64,000 bases of DNA. It comes from Albimonas sp036154955. Its GTDB lineage: Bacteria; Pseudomonadota; Alphaproteobacteria; Rhodobacterales; Rhodobacteraceae. Where the stretch lies: assembly GCA_036154955.1 (NCBI GenBank), contig JAYZWL010000016.1, forward strand, positions 43,014 to 107,013, written 5' to 3'. The position numbers and the translations under genes were made by a program. The stretch's first letter is position 1. Each line of letters opens with the position of its first letter. The notes beneath the pieces are model-generated. The model saw only the letters and a list, made by a program, of their open reading frames with translations. It was not told the DNA's origin and did not search any database. Below are positions 8,458 through 16,190 of the stretch, piece by piece.

Positions 8458-9165
8458 ATGGCATCGGTGGGTCAGGAGCCTGCGCCCGGGTTCCCGTCGG
8501 GCACATTGCTGGGGTCGTTGCCCGAGGCGACCGTCGCGCGGCTTTCCGCGCGCTGGCGGGTGTTCCCGGTCGGCAAGGGCGGGCTGGTGATCGGGTCGGA
8601 GGAGACGTCCGACGATTTCTTCCTCGTGCTGCACGGGGCCGCGCGCGCCGCGGTCTACACCGCCAACGGGCGGGAGCTGATCTTCGTCGACGTCGGTCGC
8701 GGCGACTGTTTCGGGGAGCTGGCGGCGATCGACGGCGCCCCCCGCTCCGCCAATGTCGTGGCGCTGGAGCCGCTGAGCGTGGCGCGGCTCAGCTCGCGCG
8801 AGTTCCACGCCCTGCTGCGCGAGGACGAGGCGTTCTGCACCGCGATGCTGCAGCTTCTGTCCGGCAAGCTGCGCCGGCTGACCCGGCAGCTGACCGAATA
8901 CGCCGCCCTCACCGGCCCGCAGCGCATCTGCGGGGAGCTTCTGGCCATGGCCAAGCGCCACCGCACCGGCCCCGACGCGGCCCAGGTGCCCCATCCCGTC
9001 ACCCAGGCGGAACTGTCCCGGATCGTGTTCACCAACCGCGAGACGGTGACCCGCGAAGTCGCCCGCCTGAAGGGCAAGAACCTGCTGAGCTGGTCCCGCT
9101 CGGCCATCCAGGTGCCCTCCATCGCCCGGCTTGAGCGGGAATACGCGGCGCTGCTGGGCGAGTGA
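8458..9165 (+). CDS. Crp/Fnr-family transcriptional regulator (cyclic-nucleotide type)
   Basis: A 235-residue regulator with an N-terminal cyclic-nucleotide-binding domain (about 20-130), a dimerisation helix (about 130-152) and a C-terminal winged helix-turn-helix (about 155-225). The phosphate-binding cassette FGELAAIDGAPRSA (85-98) keeps the Glu87, Arg96 and Ser97 that bind cAMP. No Fnr-type Cys cluster is present. The recognition helix TNRETVTREVARLK (192-205) has the R-E-T-V-x-R pattern of E. coli Crp. An adenylate cyclase gene follows, so the regulator plausibly senses the cAMP made by its neighbour and autoregulates through the site at 8360. Confidence 0.9.
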   Translation: MASVGQEPAPGFPSGTLLGSLPEATVARLSARWRVFPVGKGGLVIGSEETSDDFFLVLHGAARAAVYTANGRELIFVDVGRGDCFGELAAIDGAPRSANVVALEPLSVARLSSREFHALLREDEAFCTAMLQLLSGKLRRLTRQLTEYAALTGPQRICGELLAMAKRHRTGPDAAQVPHPVTQAELSRIVFTNRETVTREVARLKGKNLLSWSRSAIQVPSIARLEREYAALLGE

Positions 9166-9170
9166 CCGGG

Positions 9171-9207
9171 GCCGGCGGGCGCGCGCCCGGGCGCCGGCGA
9201 AGCTTTT
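9171..9207 (+). terminator. Intrinsic terminator after the Crp-like gene
   Basis: GCCGGCG (9171-9177) pairs with CGCCGGC (9192-9198), and further GC pairing is possible inside the loop. The hairpin is followed closely by a TTTT tract (9204-9207). It lies six bases after the regulator stop, suggesting that the cyclase gene has its own promoter. Confidence 0.6.
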
Positions 9208-9230
9208 GGGAAACCCATTCCGCATGGCGG

Positions 9231-9259
9231 TTGCCGTAAGGCTGAACGGGGAATAGCAT
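9231..9259 (+). promoter_or_regulatory. Candidate sigma-70-type promoter of the cyclase gene
   Basis: TTGCCG (9231-9236) and TAGCAT (9254-9259) are separated by exactly 17 bp, each matching the -35 and -10 consensus at four of six positions. The likely start of transcription is about 20 bp before the cyclase ATG. The sequence TTGCCGTAAGGCTGAA here resembles TTGCCGTATAAGGCTGAA at 4375-4392, upstream of the lipoprotein gene. Confidence 0.45.
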
Positions 9260-9288
9260 CGGATTCACGTTTCCCGAGGGGCCCCCGG

Positions 9289-11148
9289 ATGACCGTCGCG
9301 CAGATCCTTGCGCCAAGCGCCGTCGCTGCGCCGGACGACGAGCCGTTGCGCCGTCGGGCGGTGCTGTGCGCCGACATCTCGGAATCCACCCGCTTCTTCG
9401 AATCCGACGCCGAGGGCGCGGTCCGCCGCTGGACCGCCTTCATGGACTGGCTGGTCGACACGCTCGCCCCCGCGCATGGGGCGGAGTTCGTGAAAAGCCG
9501 CGGCGACGGCTTCCTGGTCTCCGCCCCGACCGAGGCGCAGGCGGTGGACATGGCGGTGGCCTCGCTGGAGATGGCGGCGGCCATGCAGGGCGAGGGGATG
9601 CCGCTGCGCCTGCGCATCGGGGTCGCCGCCGGACCGCTGCGCCGGACCCGGCACGACGTCTACGGCCATGCGGCCAACCTGTCGGCGCGCCTGTCGGACC
9701 TGGCCCGGCCGGGCGAGGTGGTGATGTCCGACGACGTGCGCCGCGCGCTTCCCCCGGATCTGGAGGCGCGGGCCGCCGACCGCGGCCCCTGCTTCGTGCG
9801 CAACGTGGCGGAGCCGGTGCGCGCCCACGCCATCGACATCGGCGCCCCGCCCAGCCCGCTCGCCCCGCTGATGAGCGACGATACCCTCAAGCCCCGCGTC
9901 GCCGTCGCCCCGTTCCGGCCCGAGGAGGGCGGTCGCCCCGGCGTGACCGGAGAGGCGCTGGCCGACGGAGTGATCGTGGAGATGTCGCGCTCCGCCCATC
10001 TGCGCTGCGTGTCACGGCTGTCGACCTCCCGCCTCGCCGCCCGCGGCGTGCTGGACGCGGCGGGGATCGGGGGGCTGGGTCCGTCGGGCGGTTTCGCCGG
10101 CGGGCGCGCGCCGGGCGAGGATCCGGGCTACGCCGCCCGCGCCCATCTGCGCGCCGACTACCTGCTGACCGGCCGTTTCCGGCGCGAGGACGGGCGGCTG
10201 GCGGTGATCGCGGAGCTTTCCGAAACCGCCTATGGCGACGTGCTGTGGTCGGAACGGCTGGAGGGCTCGATCTCCGAGCTTCTGGGCGGCGGGCGGGAGC
10301 TGGCCTTCGAAATCGCGGCCCGCGCCGTTGCCGCCGCCCTGCGCATCGAGCTCGACCGCTACCGCGCCCCCTATCTGCCCACGCAGCAGAGCTACACGCT
10401 GCTGCTCGCCGGCGTCTCGCAGCTCCATTCCCTGTCGCGCGAGCATTTCGCGGAGGCCGAGCGCCCGCTGTCGGCGCTGGTGGACCGCGCCACCCGCCAG
10501 CCGACCCCGCGGGCCTGGCTGGCCAAGTGGCACATCATGCGCATCCTGCAGGGCTGGTCGCCGGACGAGGCGCGGGATTCCGCCATGGCCTTCTCGCTGG
10601 TCGACCAGGCGCTGGACAGCGACCCGGACTGCGCGCTGGCGCTGTGCATGCGGGGGCTGGCCGACACCGTGCTGCGCCAGCGCCCGGACCTGGGGCGCGA
10701 CTATTACGACGCCGCCCAGAAGGCCAATCCGTCCGAGCCGATGGCCTGGCTCTTGTCAGGCGCCCAGCGCAGCTTCACCGACGACGGCGCGGGGGCGATG
10801 CATGACGCGGCGCAGGCCATCGCGCTGTCGCCCGTCGACCCGCATCGCTACCTGTTCCAGGCCATCGCCGCGGGGGCGGCGCTGACCGCGGGCGACGACG
10901 CGCAGGCGCTGGCCTACGCCAACGCCTCGCTGCGCGCCAATTCGCAGCACATCTCCACCCTGCGGGTGAAGGCGGCGGCGGAATGGCGGCTGGACCGGCC
11001 GGAGGACGCCCGCCGCACCATCGCGCGCCTGCTGGAACTGTCGCCGGGCGCCACCGTGTCCCGCTATCTCGCCTCCGCGCCGAACACCGAGTTCCGCATC
11101 GGCCGCGAGATCGCCCGCATCCTCGGCCAGGCCGGCCTGCCGGCCTGA
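9289..11148 (+). CDS. Class III adenylate cyclase with TolB-like and TPR-like C-terminus
   Basis: A 619-residue soluble protein. The N-terminal class III cyclase domain (about 20-170) keeps the metal-binding Asp29 (CADIS) and Asp73 (RGDGF), the transition-state Asn130 and Arg134 (AANLSAR), and Lys69 and Asp123, the residues that select ATP over GTP. It should therefore make cAMP. A TolB-like N-domain (about 200-345, starting PRVAVAPFRPEEGG) and an alpha-helical TPR-like array (about 360-610) follow, as in many alphaproteobacterial cyclases; these probably receive the input signal. No membrane segment is seen. It probably supplies the ligand for the adjacent Crp-like regulator. Confidence 0.88.
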   Translation: MTVAQILAPSAVAAPDDEPLRRRAVLCADISESTRFFESDAEGAVRRWTAFMDWLVDTLAPAHGAEFVKSRGDGFLVSAPTEAQAVDMAVASLEMAAAMQGEGMPLRLRIGVAAGPLRRTRHDVYGHAANLSARLSDLARPGEVVMSDDVRRALPPDLEARAADRGPCFVRNVAEPVRAHAIDIGAPPSPLAPLMSDDTLKPRVAVAPFRPEEGGRPGVTGEALADGVIVEMSRSAHLRCVSRLSTSRLAARGVLDAAGIGGLGPSGGFAGGRAPGEDPGYAARAHLRADYLLTGRFRREDGRLAVIAELSETAYGDVLWSERLEGSISELLGGGRELAFEIAARAVAAALRIELDRYRAPYLPTQQSYTLLLAGVSQLHSLSREHFAEAERPLSALVDRATRQPTPRAWLAKWHIMRILQGWSPDEARDSAMAFSLVDQALDSDPDCALALCMRGLADTVLRQRPDLGRDYYDAAQKANPSEPMAWLLSGAQRSFTDDGAGAMHDAAQAIALSPVDPHRYLFQAIAAGAALTAGDDAQALAYANASLRANSQHISTLRVKAAAEWRLDRPEDARRTIARLLELSPGATVSRYLASAPNTEFRIGREIARILGQAGLPA

Positions 11149-11178
11149 CGCAAGACCGGACGCCGCGCCCGGAAGAAG

Positions 11179-11194
11179 GGTGCGTCACGTCACC
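11179..11194. promoter_or_regulatory. Candidate Crp-like operator 2 (GGTGC-N6-TCACC)
   Basis: GGTGCGTCACGTCACC shares the core GTGC-N6-TCAC with the site at 8360. Its centre is 80 bp before the start of the Thr-Ser-His repeat protein. A TGCTAGAC stretch (11213-11220) could be an extended -10. That would place the site near -40, the position from which Crp activates class II promoters. This site would serve the haloperoxidase-like / second subtilase operon. Confidence 0.5.
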
Positions 11195-11266
11195 TTCATC
11201 ATGGTTAACGCGTGCTAGACCCATTGCCGGACCCGCAGCGTCCGGCCGGCGAAAGGATTTCCGCAG

Positions 11267-12472
11267 ATGCCCCGTTCGACCTCGCACACCTCGCATACGT
11301 CGCACACCTCCCACACGTCGCACACCTCCCACACCTCGCACACGTCCCATACCTCCCACACCTCGCACGGGTCGTCGGACAAGGCGGCGTCGGGCTCCGC
11401 CGCCGCGGCGGTGCTGGTGACCCGCGACGCCATCGTGGGGCCATACGCGCCGCCGCCGGCGGGCTTCACGCCCTATCCCGAGGACAGCGCCGACAACCTG
11501 ACCATCTGGGGCCCGGACATCCGCGCCCGCATCGCGGATTTCGAGCTGTCGCAGGGAATCACGTTCACCACGCGCCCGGCGCCCGACGGCTCCGGCGCGC
11601 TGATGCATACCCTGTGGCGGACCGAGACCCCGGCCACCGGCGTCCCGACCCCGACCCCGGCCGAGATCGCCAGCTTCATCCGGCCCGCGCCGCAGGTGTT
11701 CACGCAGCAGCTCGACCTGGTGGAGGCCTATTCCGACCTGCGCTCCGAGCGGATGAACGAGATCCTGGTCCAGACCGAGACCCTCGCCCCGTTCTTCGCC
11801 GTGGTCGCCGACCTGCACGAAAGCGCCCGGACCTGGAGCTGGGAGTTCATCTCCGCCGGGCACCGGCTGGCCGCCCAGCTCGCGCATCGCATCAAGCCGG
11901 CGATGGCGGTGCGCCGGCCCTCCACCCTGTCGGCGCAGGTGCAGCCGATCATCGCCACGCCCGCCCATGGCTCGCTGCCCTCGGGCCATGCGACCGAGTC
12001 CCACGCGGTGGCGACCATCCTGCTCGGGCTGATCCGGGCGGGCACCGGCTGGCCCGCCAACCGCACCCATTTCGCCGACACGCTGGCCCCGCAGCTTCTG
12101 CGCGTCGCGTCCCGCATCTCGGTCAACCGGACTGTGGCCGGGGTGCATTACCCGATCGACAGCGCCTGCGGGGCGACGCTGGGCATCACGCTGGGGCGCA
12201 TGGTGCTGGCCCGGGTCGGCGCGCTGGAGAACGAGACCGGGGCCTGGCTCTTCGACGGGCGGGCCTATGACGGGACCCAGGACTTCCGGCGCGAGGCGCA
12301 GGTGGACATGGGCTTCGACGGCCTGACCTACGAGCTGAAGAGCGCCGCGCACGGGACCGCCGATCCCTGGCAGGCGCCCGCCGCCGCCCAGCCCGCGGCG
12401 GGGACCGACGGCGTGGTGGTGCTGAAGGCGATCTTCGAGCGCGCCCGCGCCGAATGGGCCTCGGTGTCCTGA
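11267..12472 (+). CDS. PAP2 / vanadium-haloperoxidase-fold protein with (Thr-Ser-His)10 N-terminus
   Basis: A 401-residue protein with the complete active site of the PAP2/vanadium-haloperoxidase superfamily: Lys210-X6-Arg217-Pro218 (KPAMAVRRP), PSGH with His241, and Arg288-X5-His294 (RTVAGVHYPID). These residues bind phosphate or vanadate. No transmembrane helices are visible, which fits soluble haloperoxidase-like members better than membrane PAP2 lipid phosphatases. After MPRS the N-terminus is ten exact TSH tripeptides, then a Ser/Ala-rich linker. The His array could bind metal or be modified. There is no Sec signal peptide. The gene runs into the second subtilase 16 bp later. Whether it is a peroxidase or a phosphatase cannot be decided from sequence alone. 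Confidence 0.8.
   Translation: MPRSTSHTSHTSHTSHTSHTSHTSHTSHTSHTSHGSSDKAASGSAAAAVLVTRDAIVGPYAPPPAGFTPYPEDSADNLTIWGPDIRARIADFELSQGITFTTRPAPDGSGALMHTLWRTETPATGVPTPTPAEIASFIRPAPQVFTQQLDLVEAYSDLRSERMNEILVQTETLAPFFAVVADLHESARTWSWEFISAGHRLAAQLAHRIKPAMAVRRPSTLSAQVQPIIATPAHGSLPSGHATESHAVATILLGLIRAGTGWPANRTHFADTLAPQLLRVASRISVNRTVAGVHYPIDSACGATLGITLGRMVLARVGALENETGAWLFDGRAYDGTQDFRREAQVDMGFDGLTYELKSAAHGTADPWQAPAAAQPAAGTDGVVVLKAIFERARAEWASVS
11279..11368 (+). repeat. Coding minisatellite, ten 9-bp Thr-Ser-His units
   Basis: Ten tandem 9-bp units (ACS TCS CAY) each encode Thr-Ser-His. The units differ only at synonymous third positions (ACC/ACG, TCG/TCC, CAC/CAT). The peptide repeat is therefore kept while the DNA repeat has drifted, which points to selection on the protein. 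Copy number could still change by slippage in frame. Confidence 0.95.
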
Positions 12473-12488
12473 GCCGGGAGGGCGCGCG

Positions 12489-14765
12489 ATGATCTGGACC
12501 GACAGCGCCGGGGGGCCCGATTTCTCGGGCGTCCGCGGCATGGACCCGGCGGCCGCCTGGCTGCTCGGGCCCGGGGGGATCGACGACTATCTCGGCGATT
12601 TCCTGGAGGGGCAGGGGGCGGAGCCCGGCGGGCTGGAGGCGCTTGAGACGCTTCTGCGCGACGGCAAGGACCTTGCCCGGGTGGTGGTCTCGGTGTCCCC
12701 GGATGCGGGGCAGGGGCTGACGGTGCTGCGCGCGCTGCGCAGGGCCCTGCGCGGCTATTCCCGCGATCTCGGCCGGCCGGTGCAGATCGGCCTCTTCCCC
12801 GGCGACGCGGCGGAGCTTCGGGCCGACCGCGCGGCGACGGTGACGGTGGAGCTGCGCTTCCTGCTCTGGCTCGCCGGCGACCATCCCTCCGGCCGGCCGT
12901 TCCGGGAGGCGGGCAAGCGGCTGCTGCTCGGCCCGCCCCTGCGCCTGCGGGCGACGGCCGGCCATGACGCGGCCCATGACGACGAGGAGGAGGACGCGCC
13001 GGGGGCGGAGCTGCTGCCCGCCCCGCCCCCTCCGCCGGGCGCGGCGCCCGGAGCGGGGGCCGAGGTCCCGCCGGGCTCGGTCTTCGTCGCGGTGATCGAC
13101 GACGGCTTCGGGCTGGCGCACCGGTCGTTCCGCAAGGCCTCGGGCGCCACGCGGCTCGCGGCCTGCTGGGACCAGGAGGCGGACCATGACGCGGGCGGCG
13201 CCCTGCCCTTCGGGCGGGAGCTGCGGGGGGCGGAGATCGACGCGGCGCTGGTCGCCGCCGGCGGGCCGGCCCCGGCCGCGACCGACGAGGAGGCGTTCTG
13301 CGCCGACCCCGCCCTCGCCCCCTTCTTCCCCCATCGCCGCGGCGGGCTGCCGGGCGTCGTCTCCCACGGGACGGCGGTGCTCGACCTCGCGGCGGAGCTG
13401 GAGCCGGGGGCGGACGAGGACGCCCGGCCGCTGATCGCGGTGCGCCTGCCGCGGTCGAGCGTGCAGGACACGTCCGGGGCCGAGGTGAAGCCGCTGCTGA
13501 TCGCCGGCGTGCGTTACGCCATCGCCGCCGCCCGCCGGGCGGCGCGGCGGCGGGACGTGCGGGTGGTGGTCTGCATCTCCTACGGGGTCTTCGCCGGCGC
13601 CATGGACGGGGACTCGACGCTGGAGCGCGCGCTCGACGCCATCGTGGCGGGCGAGGGCGGCCGGGTCGCCATCGTCCTGCCCTCGGGCAACGGGCGCATG
13701 GAGCAGGCCGTGGCCCGGGTGACGCTGACCGCCGAGGCGCCGGAGGCGGAGCTTGTCTGGCGCATCCAGCCCGACGACCGCACGCCCAGCTTCCTCCAGA
13801 TCTGGGGGACGCCGGCGCTGGAGGCGGCGGGGCTGACCCTGTCCGTCACCCCGCCGGGCGGGCCGGAGAGCATGGCCAAGGCGCTGGGCGCGACGGGGAC
13901 GCAGTGGCTGGCGGAGGGGGGCGACATGCTCGCCGCCCTCGCCTCGGCCGAACCGCGGGGGCCGGGGGGCGGCCGGGCGCTGACCCTCTCGGTGCGGCCC
14001 TCCGCCGTGATGCGCCCGGCGCGGCCGCTGTTCCCGGCCGTGGCCGGAACCTGCGCGCCGGCGGGCGAATGGCGGCTGCGGCTTCGGGCGACGGGTCTGG
14101 CGCCCGGCGGGCGGGCGGAGGTGACGCTCCGCGCCCAGCGCGACGACAGCCTGTCGGGCTTCCCGCCCTCGGGCCGGCAGCCCTATTTCGCCTTCCCCTC
14201 GATGGCGGCGCAGGAGGCGTGGCTGGAGGGTCGCCGCGTCTCCGACCCCGACGAGAGCGCCGATGCCGGCGAGGCGCGGGTCCGGCTGGGCGCCACGCTG
14301 AACGCCTTCGCCACGGGGCGCGGCGTGGTGGTGGCCGGGGCGTATGCCGTGGCCGACGGCACGGCCTCCGGCGCGCGGGCGGGGGCGCCGTCCTGGTATT
14401 CCGCCGGCGGGCCGGTTTCGGCGCCGGGGCGGGACGGGCCGGACCTGCTCGCGCCCTGCGACCGCTCGATGATCCGGGCGGGGGTGATCGGGGCGGGCTT
14501 CGGGTCCGGGGCGCGGTTCCCGGTCTCCGGCACCTCGGTCGCGGCTCCGCAGGCCGCCCAGCGGCTGGCGGCGGCGATGGCGGCGGGGATGAGCGATCCT
14601 GGCGGGCCGCGAGGCCTCGCCCGGGCGCTGGCCGCGGCGGACGAGGCCGCGGGCCCGGGAGGGTCGACGGGGGGCTGGCCGGGGCCGGCGCCCTCCGCCG
14701 CGCGCGGCGGCGCCGGGCGGCTGCGCACCCCGCGCGGCGACGCGGCCCGGGCCGAGGACGCCTGA
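12489..14765 (+). CDS. S8 subtilase with large insertions (second subtilase of the cAMP locus)
   Basis: A 758-residue serine protease. The triad is Asp204 (AVIDDGFGLAHRSF), His293 (SHGTAVLDL) and Ser683 (SGTSVAAPQ), and the oxyanion Asn401 is present (LPSGNG). The N-terminal ~190 residues form a separate domain ending in an acidic and Pro-rich linker. About 280 residues separate the oxyanion Asn from the Ser, leaving room for an inserted beta-rich domain (about 405-660). No signal peptide is seen. It follows the haloperoxidase-like gene by 16 bp with a GGGAGG ribosome site, so they form an operon. Its layout differs from the 598-residue subtilase at the other end of the locus, so it is not a recent duplicate. 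Confidence 0.87.
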   Translation: MIWTDSAGGPDFSGVRGMDPAAAWLLGPGGIDDYLGDFLEGQGAEPGGLEALETLLRDGKDLARVVVSVSPDAGQGLTVLRALRRALRGYSRDLGRPVQIGLFPGDAAELRADRAATVTVELRFLLWLAGDHPSGRPFREAGKRLLLGPPLRLRATAGHDAAHDDEEEDAPGAELLPAPPPPPGAAPGAGAEVPPGSVFVAVIDDGFGLAHRSFRKASGATRLAACWDQEADHDAGGALPFGRELRGAEIDAALVAAGGPAPAATDEEAFCADPALAPFFPHRRGGLPGVVSHGTAVLDLAAELEPGADEDARPLIAVRLPRSSVQDTSGAEVKPLLIAGVRYAIAAARRAARRRDVRVVVCISYGVFAGAMDGDSTLERALDAIVAGEGGRVAIVLPSGNGRMEQAVARVTLTAEAPEAELVWRIQPDDRTPSFLQIWGTPALEAAGLTLSVTPPGGPESMAKALGATGTQWLAEGGDMLAALASAEPRGPGGGRALTLSVRPSAVMRPARPLFPAVAGTCAPAGEWRLRLRATGLAPGGRAEVTLRAQRDDSLSGFPPSGRQPYFAFPSMAAQEAWLEGRRVSDPDESADAGEARVRLGATLNAFATGRGVVVAGAYAVADGTASGARAGAPSWYSAGGPVSAPGRDGPDLLAPCDRSMIRAGVIGAGFGSGARFPVSGTSVAAPQAAQRLAAAMAAGMSDPGGPRGLARALAAADEAAGPGGSTGGWPGPAPSAARGGAGRLRTPRGDAARAEDA

Positions 14766-14776
14766 ACGGAGGGGGC

Positions 14777-14800
14777 GGGGCGGACCGGTCGGGCCGCCCC
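14777..14800 (+). terminator. Terminator-like hairpin after second subtilase
   Basis: GGGGCGG and CCGCCCC form a 7-bp stem with a 10-nt loop, 11 bp after the stop codon. The following bases are TCCCCCGCTTTCCC, a pyrimidine tract rather than a clean U-run. It would end the haloperoxidase-like / subtilase transcript. Confidence 0.45.
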
Positions 14801-14977
14801 TCCCCCGCTTTCCCACCCCGCCGGACGCGGGCGGCCCCCGGCCAAACGCGCCTTCCGCGCGGTCGCGCCGCGGGCGCCCGCCCGCCTCCGGCGCGACCGG
14901 CGCGCGGCGCCCCTGGCCGGGGTTTCCGCGGCCCCGCCCCGGCTTTTCGCGGCCGCGACGGCGCTTCGGCCGGCTTC

Positions 14978-14991
14978 ATCGCATCTGCGAT
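14978..14991. promoter_or_regulatory. Candidate operator dyad ATCGCA-TC-TGCGAT
   Basis: A perfect 6-bp inverted repeat with a 2-bp centre lies about 108 bp upstream of the acyl-CoA dehydrogenase start, in the only AT-containing part of the gap. The cognate regulator is not obvious. Confidence 0.35.
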
Positions 14992-15098
14992 TTTCGCGCG
15001 CTTCCCCGCCCGTCATCTGGCGCGCATCCCCGCTGCTCCGTAAGGTCCCCTGACAACCGCCGCCAAGGCGGGAACGCCTGGGAGGAGCCCGAACACCC

Positions 15099-16175
15099 GT
15101 GTCCGACGACAGCATCGTTGTGGAAACCACCCGCCGGATCTTCGCCGATCTGGCCGACCCGCAGACCCTGAACGCCGCCAAGGACGACGCCTGGAAGACC
15201 GCGCTGTGGAGCGCGCTCGAGGAGTCCGGACTGACGCTGGCCTGGGTCCCCGAAGAGGCCGGCGGCGCCGGCGCCGAGATGGCCGACGGCTTCGACGTCC
15301 TGCGCATCTCCGGCCAGTACGCCGCGCCCGCGCCGCTCGCCGAAACCCTGCTCGCCGGCCTGACGCTGGCCCGCGCCGGCATCGCGCTGCCCGACGGCCC
15401 GATGACCGTGGGCCCGATCCGCGACGGCGACGCGCTGCGCCTTGCGGGCGGGACCGTCTCCGGCCGCGCCCGGGCCGTGCCCTTCGCGCGCGACGCCCTG
15501 CACCTCGTCGCCATGGTCGAGGACGAGGCGGGCGCCGCCCATGTCGCGCTGATCGCCATCGGCGACGCCGCCGCCGCCGACCGCGCCGCGGATCTCGGGG
15601 CCGGGCGCGCCGATCTGCATTTCGACGGGGTCGCCCCCGCAGCCCTCGCGCCTGCGCCGGAGGGCTTCGGCCCGGCCGACTTCCAGCGCCTCGGCGCGGT
15701 GATGCGGGTGCAGCAGATGGCCGGCGCGCTGGAAACCGCGCTCGACATGTGCACGCGCTACGTGCAGGAGCGGGTCGCCTTCGGCAAGCCCATCGGCAAG
15801 TTCCAGGCGGTGCAGCAGAACCTCGCGCGGCTCGCCGGCGAGGTCGCCGCCGCGTTGACCGCCGCCTCCTCCTCCGCCGACACGCTGGAGAAGTGGATGG
15901 CGGGCGATGCCGACATCACGCCCGAGGACCTGTTCCTCGAATGCGCCTCGGCCAAGATCCGGACGGGCGAGGCCGCCAACGAAGGCGCCGCCATCGCCCA
16001 TCAGGCCCATGGCGCCATCGGCTTCACCAACGAATACGTGCTTCAGCGCTACACGCGCACCCTTTTCGGCTGGCGCGACGATTTCGGGGGGGAGGCGCGC
16101 TGGGCGCTGAACCTCGGGAACGCCATGGCCGCGCGGGGCGCCGACGCGCTCTGGCCCGCGCTCACCCGTCGCTGA
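15099..16175 (+). CDS. Acyl-CoA dehydrogenase family protein, first of a pair
   Basis: A 358-residue flavoprotein-family protein with an N-terminal helical domain, a divergent middle domain, and a C-terminal helical domain containing RYVQERVAFGKPIGKFQAVQ and HQAHGAIGFTNEY. The middle beta-domain is short and the canonical C-terminal EGTxE motif is absent (the segment reads DFGGEARW). That is typical of the smaller subunit of alpha2beta2 acyl-CoA dehydrogenases, known from steroid side-chain degradation, in which FAD binds between unlike subunits. The GTG start has a GGGAGGAG ribosome site. The larger partner follows after 15 bp, which supports a heteromeric enzyme. Confidence 0.85.
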   Translation: MSDDSIVVETTRRIFADLADPQTLNAAKDDAWKTALWSALEESGLTLAWVPEEAGGAGAEMADGFDVLRISGQYAAPAPLAETLLAGLTLARAGIALPDGPMTVGPIRDGDALRLAGGTVSGRARAVPFARDALHLVAMVEDEAGAAHVALIAIGDAAAADRAADLGAGRADLHFDGVAPAALAPAPEGFGPADFQRLGAVMRVQQMAGALETALDMCTRYVQERVAFGKPIGKFQAVQQNLARLAGEVAAALTAASSSADTLEKWMAGDADITPEDLFLECASAKIRTGEAANEGAAIAHQAHGAIGFTNEYVLQRYTRTLFGWRDDFGGEARWALNLGNAMAARGADALWPALTRR

Positions 16176-16190
16176 GGGAAGGAGACCGAC

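Larger units (their letters stand above)
14766..15098. other. Gene-free gap with terminator and operator-like dyad
   Basis: This 333-bp stretch is almost pure G and C. It holds a terminator-like hairpin just after the subtilase stop (14777-14800) and a 14-bp dyad (14978-14991) near the next gene. No convincing reading frame or RNA was seen in the rest. Confidence 0.5.

Noticed and set aside
11279..11368. CRISPR or non-coding satellite array
   Set aside because: The 9-bp units are contiguous with no spacers, are in frame, and vary only at synonymous positions, so they are a coding repeat.
11267..12472. Complete His-Xaa-Ser (Hxs) peptide-modification system
   Set aside because: The repeat has the right period, but no radical-SAM (HxsB/HxsC-like) gene lies within the window, so membership cannot be claimed.
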